From Candidatus Eremiobacterota bacterium (lineage in GTDB: Bacteria > Vulcanimicrobiota > Vulcanimicrobiia > Vulcanimicrobiales > Vulcanimicrobiaceae): a stretch of DNA of 64,000 nucleotides. Below the pieces are notes generated by a model. That model made no database searches, was not told the DNA's origin, and saw only the letters and a program-made list of their open reading frames with translations. This document shows, in pieces, positions 54,647 to 62,003 of this stretch. Made by a program: the position numbers and the translations under genes. Position 1 is the stretch's first letter; every line of letters begins with the position of its first letter. The DNA lies in NCBI GenBank assembly GCA_019240525.1, contig JAFAYE010000001.1, positions 903,300-967,299 on the forward strand, written 5' to 3'.

Positions 54647-55870
54647 TTATACGGTTCGTACGGCCGGCCGTAATATCCAAATAGCCAGGAAGAGCGCCGT
54701 GCAGACCGTGCCCGCGAGCGCGAACATTGCGCGCAAGCCGATTGCGCTGGCAATCGCACCGTCGAGAAATGCGCCAAGCGGAACGACGCCAAGCGCGATC
54801 ATCGTGTAAATCGAAAGTGCGCGGCCACGCACGTCCTCGGGCGAAAGCACTTGAATTAAGGTGTTCGTCGCCCCAAGCGATGCGAGCGTTCCCACGCCGA
54901 CGGCAAAAAGGACCGGTAGCGTCAAGGCAAGGGTCGGCACGATGGCCAGCCCGATAACTCCGACCGACATCAGCAGTCCGGATTGCAGCCACAGCATCGC
55001 TCGACGTTCTCGCTGGGCGAAATAGGCGGTAAGAAGCGCTCCGCCAAAGCCGCCGATTCCAACGGCGCAGACGGCCCAACCTAAACCGCGCGCACCGCCG
55101 TGCAGCACGTTCACCGTCAGCGCCGGGATCAGCTGGCTGTACGGGCGCGTGAGCAGTGCGGTTGCAAGCTGCGAAAAGACGATCCAACGGAGCGCCGGAT
55201 GCGCCACGATGAACGCGACGCCGTGACGAATTGCGATGAACGTCGATTCTTGCCTGGGCGCCGCTGGTGGCGCCGGGCGCATCAACGTCACGGCGGCAAC
55301 GACGGCGAGCGTCGCTCCGGCGTTGAAATAGAACGCCCCGGCGACGCCGATCCAAACGATAAGCACGCCCGCAAGCGCCGGCCCAATGACCGCGGGCGCG
55401 TTGAACGCAACGGAGTTCAATCCGACCGCGTTGCCGACGTATTCACGATCGACGAGCAGCGGAACCCAGCTTTGCCGCGTCGGCGAATCGAAGGCCATTG
55501 CCGCCGAGCTGAGCGCCGAAAGAAGGGCGAGACCGATCATTCCCAGACGATGATGGCTTGCCAGCAGCGCCAAGAGCAGGGCGGCCAACGCCATCGTCGT
55601 GTTCGTTACGAAGAGGACGCGCCGGCGTGGGAGCCGATCGGCGACGACGCCCGCCAGCGGCGAGAGCAACAATACGGGAAACGCGCGCGACGCGCCGACG
55701 ATGCCGAGGTCGAAGGCGGCTCGATGCGGCGTTCCGGCCGCGTGCGCGATGAAGAATCCCATTGCGGTGAACTGCATCCAGGTGCCGAGATTGGAGACGA
55801 GCAGACCGAACCAGAGCAGCCGAAAATCACGGTAGCGCAGCGCCGTCAAGATCGAGGCGTGCCGCGTCAC
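54647..55870 (-). CDS. MFS transporter (enterobactin-exporter-like, EntS/MFS_3 type)
   Basis: 407 residues from a GTG that overlaps the upstream gene's stop (GTGA). Twelve hydrophobic helices; N-terminal LTALRYRDFRLLWFGLLVSN and SPLAGVVADRLPRRRVLF, plus FDSPTRQSWVPLLVDREYVGN are typical of the MFS_3 group. Likely exports a small molecule; the substrate is unknown. Confidence 0.88.
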   Translation of the reverse strand: MTRHASILTALRYRDFRLLWFGLLVSNLGTWMQFTAMGFFIAHAAGTPHRAAFDLGIVGASRAFPVLLLSPLAGVVADRLPRRRVLFVTNTTMALAALLLALLASHHRLGMIGLALLSALSSAAMAFDSPTRQSWVPLLVDREYVGNAVGLNSVAFNAPAVIGPALAGVLIVWIGVAGAFYFNAGATLAVVAAVTLMRPAPPAAPRQESTFIAIRHGVAFIVAHPALRWIVFSQLATALLTRPYSQLIPALTVNVLHGGARGLGWAVCAVGIGGFGGALLTAYFAQRERRAMLWLQSGLLMSVGVIGLAIVPTLALTLPVLFAVGVGTLASLGATNTLIQVLSPEDVRGRALSIYTMIALGVVPLGAFLDGAIASAIGLRAMFALAGTVCTALFLAIWILRPAVRTV

Positions 55871-56478
55871 CCCTCTCGCGCTCTCACGGCGGCAACGATC
55901 ACGGCGACAGCTTCTGCCGGGTCGAGTCGGGATGCGTCGATACAAAGATCGTAGTTGCGGGGATCGCCGAAGGTGAGCGCATAGCGATCTCGCAGATGAG
56001 CGGTGCGCGCGCGATCGACGCGGTCGAGTTCGGCTTCGGCAAACTCCCGTTTGACGCCGGTGGTTGTGGCAACGTGACGAATTCGCCATTCACGCGGGGC
56101 CTGCAAAAAAACTCGCAACACGTCGGGACGCGTACCCAAAATGGCCGAAGCACCGCGTCCGACGATGACGGCATTGCCGCGAGATGCGTATTCGCGTACC
56201 GCCTCTTGCACGGCGCGCAGCAACTCCTCAGGAAGCGGCTGAGAGGCGGAGGCGGCGGCAAGCTCGGGTGTCGCGCGCTCGAGACCGCTGAGAAAGCGCT
56301 CGCCGAGGGTGCGCTGCGCATCTTCATTGGCTTCGACCGTCTCGGGCGTGACCTTCAATCGCTTTGCAACGACCACGGGAAGTTGCTGATCCACGTACTC
56401 GTAGCCAAGGGCCGACGCGACTCGAGCGGCAACGTCGAGGGCGCCGGCGCCGTATTGGTTGGAGATCGTCACAATCAC
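55867..56478 (-). CDS. Cytidylate-kinase-like protein
   Basis: 203 residues from the GTG (a GTG two codons later is possible). Starts VTISNQYGAGALDVAARVASALGYEYVDQQL, which parallels the P-loop region of cytidylate-kinase-like family PF13189, although the loop GAGALDVA lacks the usual GKS. NAVIVGRGASAIL and LRVFLQAPREWRIRHV are conserved family blocks. Probably a nucleotide-binding protein; kinase activity is doubtful given the weak P-loop. Divergent from the ABC ATPase with 17 bp between starts. Confidence 0.82.
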   Translation of the reverse strand: MIVTISNQYGAGALDVAARVASALGYEYVDQQLPVVVAKRLKVTPETVEANEDAQRTLGERFLSGLERATPELAAASASQPLPEELLRAVQEAVREYASRGNAVIVGRGASAILGTRPDVLRVFLQAPREWRIRHVATTTGVKREFAEAELDRVDRARTAHLRDRYALTFGDPRNYDLCIDASRLDPAEAVAVIVAAVRAREG

Positions 56479-56495
56479 CGGAAAAAGAGTACGGA

Positions 56496-57521
56496 GTGCC
56501 GAACGCTCGACTCCTGCCAATCGTAGCCACGCGCGACTTGCGCAAAGTATTTCGCACCCGAAAGCGCATGCCCGGAACGCTCGGCGCACTGCGCTCGTTC
56601 TTCTCACGCGAATATGAGGACCGCGTCGCCGTCGACGACGTAACGTTCGCGCTGGAGCCGGGAGAGCTGGTCGGCTACATCGGGCCCAACGGAGCGGGCA
56701 AGTCGACCACCATCAAGATGCTCACGGGAATCCTCGTTCCCACCTCGGGCGAGGTGCGCGTCGCCGGCCTGGTGCCGTGGAAGCAACGAAAGGAGAACGC
56801 GCGCAATATCGGCGTTATGTTCGGACAGCGCAGCCAGCTCTACTGGGATCTGCCGCTGGAGGAATCCTTCGAACTACTGCGCGCGATCTATGGAGTGCCC
56901 CTCGAGCAATACCGACGGAATCGTAATGAATTCGTCGAGATCCTCGAGATGGGAAGCTTCTTGCGGACGCCGGTGCGTCAGCTCTCGCTGGGTCAGCGCA
57001 TGCGCGGAGACTTCGCGGCAGCGCTGCTTCACAGCCCCAAAATCGTCTATCTCGACGAGCCGACCATCGGTCTCGACGTCGTGGCCAAAGAAGCGATTCG
57101 AGAGTTCATCGCGCGTATCAACGCGGAGCGCGGGGCAACGATCGTTTTGACGACGCACGACCTCGCCGACGTGGAGCGTCTCTGCCGCCGAATCGTGCTG
57201 ATTGACAATGGCACGCTGATTTACGACGGCGACATCGAGCGGATCAAAAGCGAGTACGGGCGGTTCCGGACGCTTGTCGTCCGCTTCAGCGAGCCCATCG
57301 AGCATCCGAAACTCGACGGTGCGCAACTCGCCGGCGTGGATAATTCAAGCGCGCGATTCCGGTTCGATCGCAACCTCCAACGGGCCGACCTGCTCGTGCG
57401 CCAAGCGAGTGAGCGATACCGCGTCGAAGACGTCAGCTTGGAGGAACCGGATCTCGAGGCGATCATCCGGCGAATCTATGTCGAAGGCTACGGCCGTCGA
57501 GCGGAGGAGGACGCGTCTTGA
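56496..57521 (+). CDS. ABC-2 exporter ATPase
   Basis: 341 residues from the GTG that follows GAAAAAGAGTACGGA. Walker A GPNGAGKS, Q-loop FGQRSQLYWDLP, signature LSLGQ, Walker B IVYLDEP and H-loop TTHDL. The insert LRSFFSREYEDRVAVDDV before Walker A and the C-terminal domain (about 245-341) are characteristic of ATPases paired with ABC2_membrane_6 permeases (viologen-exporter/NatA-like group). Drives export with the two permeases downstream. Confidence 0.92.
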   Translation: MPNARLLPIVATRDLRKVFRTRKRMPGTLGALRSFFSREYEDRVAVDDVTFALEPGELVGYIGPNGAGKSTTIKMLTGILVPTSGEVRVAGLVPWKQRKENARNIGVMFGQRSQLYWDLPLEESFELLRAIYGVPLEQYRRNRNEFVEILEMGSFLRTPVRQLSLGQRMRGDFAAALLHSPKIVYLDEPTIGLDVVAKEAIREFIARINAERGATIVLTTHDLADVERLCRRIVLIDNGTLIYDGDIERIKSEYGRFRTLVVRFSEPIEHPKLDGAQLAGVDNSSARFRFDRNLQRADLLVRQASERYRVEDVSLEEPDLEAIIRRIYVEGYGRRAEEDAS

Positions 57522-58297
57522 TTCTTTCAAGCGGCACGAAGCGACCAAGAATCCATTCGAGCTCGTACGTCGCCCCCACCGCGACCATCAGCGGCGACGT
57601 TACCATTGGAGCCGATTGCGCCGTGCTCCACGGCGCCGTGATTGCCGCCGAAGGTGCACCGCTGAGGATTGGAACGTCGACGGTGGTCATGGAGAACGCC
57701 GTGCTCAAGGCAAGCGGCGGAAGCGCGCTGCAGCATCCGCTCTCAGTTGGAGACCGCTGCATCGTGGGGGCGCAGGCATACGTCGTTGGTGCGACTATTG
57801 GAAACGGCTGCTTCGTCGCGAGTGGCGCGAAGATTTTCAACGGCGCGAAGCTGGATGACGGCAGCGAGGTCGCCTTGCACGGCATCGTCCATGTCAAAGC
57901 GCACCTGAGTGCCGGAGCCCGCGTGCCAATGCTGCATATCGCTTACGGCGATCCGGCCACCATCGTTCCGCCGAACAAAGCGCCGGAAATTGAAACGGTA
58001 CTAGATTTTTTCGCCGACGTTTTCAACCTCGAAGCCGGAGACGACGCGCCGGGCCGCGCGGCGGAAACGTATGCAAAGTTCTTACGCAAGGTACACGCAC
58101 AAGACTCGGCGCTCGAAGAACATCGAAACGTCAAGCCGCCGGCCCTCGCCCCGGGCCGCGGCAGGCTGCGATCCGGCGAAGAGCCTCCACCGACGCAAGC
58201 GACACAGGTCGACAAAGTCGTTGACGTGATGATGCTCGAGCTGGAAGAAATGGAGCAGCGCCGCCAGCAGGCGATCAAACGTCGGAAGGGCGGCTGA
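57518..58297 (+). CDS. Left-handed beta-helix (gamma-carbonic-anhydrase-like) protein
   Basis: 259 residues from a TTG that overlaps the ATPase stop (TTGA). Hexapeptide repeats at about 14-135 (SYVAPTATISGDVTIGADC, LSVGDRCIVGAQAYVVGATIG) form the fold of gamma-class carbonic anhydrases. By eye, the three zinc histidines of true enzymes appear replaced (VLK where VIH is expected, VGDRCIVG where IGH-VVH is expected), so catalysis is doubtful. The C-terminal 90 residues carry a charged segment and a coiled coil (MMLELEEMEQRRQQAIKRR). It sits between an ABC ATPase and its permease, which suggests a structural or assembly role. Confidence 0.75.
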   Translation: MILSSGTKRPRIHSSSYVAPTATISGDVTIGADCAVLHGAVIAAEGAPLRIGTSTVVMENAVLKASGGSALQHPLSVGDRCIVGAQAYVVGATIGNGCFVASGAKIFNGAKLDDGSEVALHGIVHVKAHLSAGARVPMLHIAYGDPATIVPPNKAPEIETVLDFFADVFNLEAGDDAPGRAAETYAKFLRKVHAQDSALEEHRNVKPPALAPGRGRLRSGEEPPPTQATQVDKVVDVMMLELEEMEQRRQQAIKRRKGG

Positions 58298-58363
58298 CAG
58301 ATCAACCTCGCGCCTTACGTCGAGTTCGCCAAGAAAGCGTTCTCGCGCGAAGCCACCTACCGT

Positions 58364-59092
58364 ATGGAGGTGCTCACCGAAATCGGCTCGCTGGTCTTGC
58401 GCGTCTACATCTTGCGTGCGCTCTGGACCGCGCTCTACGCGCAAAACGCCGCGCCGCTGAATCTTCCGCTGCACAGTATGATCACGTACGCCACGGTCGC
58501 CATGCTTATGTCGCTCATTTTGGAGGTGGATGGGACGCGTCTCATCCGAGAAAGGATCCGCGAAGGGACGATCGCGACCGATCTCATGAAGCCAATTAGC
58601 GTTCCGCTCTACTTTTTCAGCGACGGCGTGGGGCAGACCATGCTTCACGCGGTGCTCGTCATCCCCTCGCTTTGCTGCGCCCTGCTGCTGGTTCACATCG
58701 ACGTTCCCCCCGCAAGCACGTTCGCGGCCTTTCTCGTCGCGTTCGTCGTCGGCTACGGCGTCAATTTCTTCTTGAACTTCCTCATGAACTGCATCGCGTT
58801 TTGGACGCTCGAAACGTTTGCGGCGCAACTCATCGTGCGGTGGGTCTCCGATCTGCTTTCGGGGCAAATCATTCCGCTGACGCTCTTCCCGGGCATTTTC
58901 GGACGAATTGTCTTCGCTCTACCGTTCGCGGCAATCTATTCGACGCCGCTGCTCATCTACGTCGGCGTTATTCCGCAATCGCAGTGGGGCACGAGCATCA
59001 TGATTCAGCTCGTCTGGCTCGCCCTCTTCGCCATGCTGTCGTCGCTCGTGTGGCGCGCCGCATCGAATCGCGTCGTGATCCAAGGAGGTTAA
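58364..59092 (+). CDS. ABC-2 permease, first of two (ABC2_membrane_6 type)
   Basis: 242 residues from the first ATG, with about six membrane helices. However, the reading frame stays open and family-like for 22 codons upstream (ending ...YVEFAKKAFSREATYR just before the ATG), back to the TGA of the preceding gene at 58295-58297, with no ATG, GTG or TTG. The true N-terminus may begin at the ATC at 58301, 11 bp after GGAAGG. Partner of the ATPase at 56496 and of the permease at 60000. Stop overlaps alkA's stop by 4 bp. Confidence 0.85.
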   Translation: MEVLTEIGSLVLRVYILRALWTALYAQNAAPLNLPLHSMITYATVAMLMSLILEVDGTRLIRERIREGTIATDLMKPISVPLYFFSDGVGQTMLHAVLVIPSLCCALLLVHIDVPPASTFAAFLVAFVVGYGVNFFLNFLMNCIAFWTLETFAAQLIVRWVSDLLSGQIIPLTLFPGIFGRIVFALPFAAIYSTPLLIYVGVIPQSQWGTSIMIQLVWLALFAMLSSLVWRAASNRVVIQGG

Positions 59093-59997
59093 GGCTTCGT
59101 CTGCCTTGCGTCGTTGGCGTTGCGCATTCGGCCCAGAAGCAAGTGATAGTAGAGCATCCCGCGCACGTCGCCGAGCCGGTTGAGCAGCGCGTTTTCATCG
59201 ACCGCAACCTCGCCGGCAAGCAGCGAGAGCGACCGCGCGACGCCCGAGTCCCTCAGCGGGAACGTATCCAGCCGTCCCAGTCCACGCAAGAGAACGACCG
59301 AGGCGCTCCACGGTCCGATGCCGCGAATTGAACGCAGCTGCTGCTCCGCCTGCGGGGTACTCAGCCGCTCGAGCGACGCTTCGTCAATCCCGCCGCTGAT
59401 CACGGCGTGGGCCGCAGCTCGAAGGTGTGCAATTTTATTCGCCGAGATTCCGAGGCCGCGCATGCCGGTGTCGGTCGCCTCGAGCCAGCGCTCGGCGGGC
59501 GGAAACGCGATGCATCGAACGCCGCCGGCGACCACGCTCTCTCCCAGCGCCTGAACGGCGCGGCGCATGATCGACGCCGCCGCATGGATCGAAATTTGCT
59601 GGAACAGAGTGGCGTGCGCGATCGCCTCCCACAAGCTTGGGTAGCGCGGCGGTTTGAGTCCGCGCAACGCTTGGCTCCACGACGACAACCATGCGATGCG
59701 ACCGCTGCGCGCATACCATTCCGCCAAGTCGATCTGAGTTCCAAGCATACGCGCAACGATGGGCAGCCAGCGTGCGGGACGCGCGCCCGTCGCGCGCACT
59801 TCGATTGACCTGCCGTCGCGCGGCCGAACCGCAACGATTTCGGTGCTGCCCGCGACGTGCAAGGCGCGATACAACGTGCCATCGTCCGTAACGACGTCTA
59901 CCGCGTTGCTCGCCAGACGGCGGAGGGCGTCGGCGGTCAAATCGAGGCGAAAGGGCGCTCGCACGGGGAGGCTGCACGGCTTGCCGAAACGCTTCAC
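59089..59997 (-). CDS. alkA: DNA-3-methyladenine glycosylase II family (AlkA-like)
   Basis: 302 residues from a GTG. HhH-GPD fold: hairpin and Gly-rich loop LRSIRGIGPWSASVVLL, then the catalytic aspartate region DTFPLRDSG. An N-terminal domain of about 110 residues precedes it, as in AlkA. Removes alkylated bases in base-excision repair. It is inserted on the opposite strand between the two permease genes and its start codon is only 2 bp from the ATG of the second permease. Confidence 0.9.
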   Translation of the reverse strand: MKRFGKPCSLPVRAPFRLDLTADALRRLASNAVDVVTDDGTLYRALHVAGSTEIVAVRPRDGRSIEVRATGARPARWLPIVARMLGTQIDLAEWYARSGRIAWLSSWSQALRGLKPPRYPSLWEAIAHATLFQQISIHAAASIMRRAVQALGESVVAGGVRCIAFPPAERWLEATDTGMRGLGISANKIAHLRAAAHAVISGGIDEASLERLSTPQAEQQLRSIRGIGPWSASVVLLRGLGRLDTFPLRDSGVARSLSLLAGEVAVDENALLNRLGDVRGMLYYHLLLGRMRNANDARQTKP

Positions 59998-59999
59998 CG

Positions 60000-60794
60000 A
60001 TGCTCCGAGCGTACGTGGAATACTGGCGGATCAATCTGCTCACCTTGCTCGAGTACCGCGCGAACTTCGTGATGTGGTTTGTCTTCACGATCGTGTATCA
60101 CGGCGTCGCGCTGGGCGCTCTCTACGTAACGATGCGTCAGTTCCCGTCGATGAACGGCTGGGATTTTCGGGAGATGTTCTTTCTGTACGCCCTGTGGATG
60201 AGCGGCCACGAACTGCATAACACCTTCTTTTTCACGGTCGTCAGCGTTCCGGAGTACGTGCGCGAAGGCCGCTTCGATCGCTTTCTAGTGCGTCCGCTCG
60301 ACACACTCTTTCAGGTACTGACCGTGCCGCAGCAAATCGTGCCTGACGGCTTGGTTCTGGCTCTGGCGACCCTGGCCGCTGCAACGGCCGCGGCCCACGT
60401 TCGCGTCGACTGGGTCTTCCTGTTCTTCGTACCCCTCATCATCTTCGGCGGCGCGCTGATCGATCTGGGTATATCGCTGGTCGTGGCTACGTGTTCGTTC
60501 TGGTTTATTCGCGTCGACACGCTTCGTTGGGTCGTGATGTCGCTGGAACAGGATTTCACCCGCTATCCGATCAGCATCTACACGCGCGGGCTCCGTCTCG
60601 TTCTCACGTTCGTGCTGCCCTTTGCCTTCATGAATTACTTTCCGGCGACGTATTTTCTTCAAAAGGCCGATATTGGAATGCACCTCAATCCGGTCGTCGG
60701 CTTGCTCACACCCGTCATTGGTCTGGCGTGGCTCGGTCTCTCCTATGCTTTTTGGCTGCGGGGGCTCGTGCATTATCAGGGGACCGGCTCGTGA
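60000..60794 (+). CDS. ABC-2 permease, second of two (ABC2_membrane_6 type)
   Basis: 264 residues, six hydrophobic helices; starts MLRAYVEYWRINLLTLLEYR, the expected amphipathic entrance of the family. Middle loop VPEYVREGRFDRFLVRPLDT matches the coupling region in the first permease (IREGTIATDLMKPISV). Forms a heterodimer with it. Its promoter must lie inside alkA because alkA starts 2 bp upstream on the other strand. Stop overlaps the beta-lactamase-like GTG. Confidence 0.88.
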   Translation: MLRAYVEYWRINLLTLLEYRANFVMWFVFTIVYHGVALGALYVTMRQFPSMNGWDFREMFFLYALWMSGHELHNTFFFTVVSVPEYVREGRFDRFLVRPLDTLFQVLTVPQQIVPDGLVLALATLAAATAAAHVRVDWVFLFFVPLIIFGGALIDLGISLVVATCSFWFIRVDTLRWVVMSLEQDFTRYPISIYTRGLRLVLTFVLPFAFMNYFPATYFLQKADIGMHLNPVVGLLTPVIGLAWLGLSYAFWLRGLVHYQGTGS

Positions 60795-61663
60795 AGCGGG
60801 CTCTCTTTCTGAGCTCGACCGCGGCAACGTTGATCGCGGTACCGGCACTCGGAGAGGCATCCGTTCAGTCGCGCATCCGCGAAATCGCGGCGCGACTGCC
60901 AGGACGAATCGGCGTTTACGCGCGCACCATGGCCTCGGGGGCTCCGCTGGCCTCGTACGCGGCTAACGAACGCTTTCCGACGGCGTCGACGATCAAAGTC
61001 TTGATTATGACGACCGCTTACGCCATGGAGGAAGCTTCGCCCGGCGCGCTTTCCGAGTACGTCACTTTTCGCGGCGATCTCATCGGCGGTTCCGACTTCA
61101 TGAGCAACGCCTCCGAGGGCGAGCGTTTCACGGTGCAACAGCTGATCGTTCCGATGATTACGGTGAGCGACAACACCGCGGCGAATCTGCTCATCGCGCA
61201 CCTTGGCATAAGCGCCATCAACGCAGTCGGGCAGCGCGCTGGAATGACGCGAACCCGATTGGCGCGACGGTTCATGGACTTCTCGGCGATCCCGCACCAC
61301 AACGATAACGTTTCCACGCCGGCGGACATGGCACGGTTGCTCTATCTGATCGAGCGCGGCGCGCGCGAAGGCGTTCCCACGATCGTTTCCGCCAAACATT
61401 GCCGCGCAATGATCGCGATCATGCTCGGCCAAACCGATCGCGACGGTATCCCCGCCGCGCTTCCTGCGGGCATTCCGGTCGCAAACAAAACCGGCGAGCT
61501 CGAGGGTACGCGCAACGACGTGGCGATCGTCGAGCCCTACGGCGACTCGCCGTTCGTCCTTACGGTCATGACCGCGCAGGCGTACGATTACGCCGCCGCC
61601 TACGCGGCGATCCACGCAGTGACCCGCGCAACGTACGCCCTCGCCGCGCAGTCGTATCAATAG
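60791..61663 (+). CDS. Class-A beta-lactamase-like secreted serine hydrolase
   Basis: 290 residues from a GTG coupled to the permease (GTGA). Signal peptide to about residue 23. Motifs STIK (66-69), SDN (126-128) and KTG with NKTGELEGTRND (about 227). The omega-loop that carries the deacylating Glu166 of true class A enzymes reads RFMDFSA here, with no Glu at that position, so efficient penicillin hydrolysis is uncertain; PF13354 proteins often lack it. Could be a peptidoglycan-acting or esterase-like enzyme. Confidence 0.85.
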   Translation: MKRALFLSSTAATLIAVPALGEASVQSRIREIAARLPGRIGVYARTMASGAPLASYAANERFPTASTIKVLIMTTAYAMEEASPGALSEYVTFRGDLIGGSDFMSNASEGERFTVQQLIVPMITVSDNTAANLLIAHLGISAINAVGQRAGMTRTRLARRFMDFSAIPHHNDNVSTPADMARLLYLIERGAREGVPTIVSAKHCRAMIAIMLGQTDRDGIPAALPAGIPVANKTGELEGTRNDVAIVEPYGDSPFVLTVMTAQAYDYAAAYAAIHAVTRATYALAAQSYQ

Positions 61664-61944
61664 ACAGCGGCGCGCCCAGAGATCGAGTATCCGTATGCGG
61701 TTCCGCTTCGAAGCGTCGCAAGCTTCGCCGCGCGCGAAAGACGCTTGAATCGCGCTTCGTGCGACTTTGCCTCCGCGAACGTCAGCGGGTGCCACCATGC
61801 AAAGAGCACGACGGGCAGACGCCCGCGCGTATATTTGGCGCCCACCCGCCGGCGATGGGCGGAAAGGCGTCGTCGAAGATCGGTGGTAGCACCCGTATAG
61901 AGCGACCCGTCACGGCATGCGAGGACGTAGACCGCCGGCTTCAT
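61657..61944 (-). CDS. GIY-YIG nuclease-domain protein (YhbQ/UPF0213-like)
   Basis: 95 residues. The GIY-YIG equivalents are VYVLAC and LYTGATTDL, followed by RRRLSAHRRRVGAKYTRG and the family glutamate region EAKSHEARFKRLSR. Small stand-alone version; probable role in DNA repair or structure-specific cutting. Convergent with the previous gene, 7-bp overlap. Confidence 0.88.
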   Translation of the reverse strand: MKPAVYVLACRDGSLYTGATTDLRRRLSAHRRRVGAKYTRGRLPVVLFAWWHPLTFAEAKSHEARFKRLSRAAKLATLRSGTAYGYSISGRAAVY

Positions 61945-62003
61945 TTACCTGTGCTTCGTCGCGGTCGTTAGGAGCTCCGACCGGCTGCGTCCAACATGAG
62001 ATT

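Noticed and set aside
55100-55954. 284-codon plus-strand open frame opposite the MFS transporter
   Set aside because: Composition is that of a complementary-strand shadow (very rich in Arg, Asp, Gln) and no motif was found.
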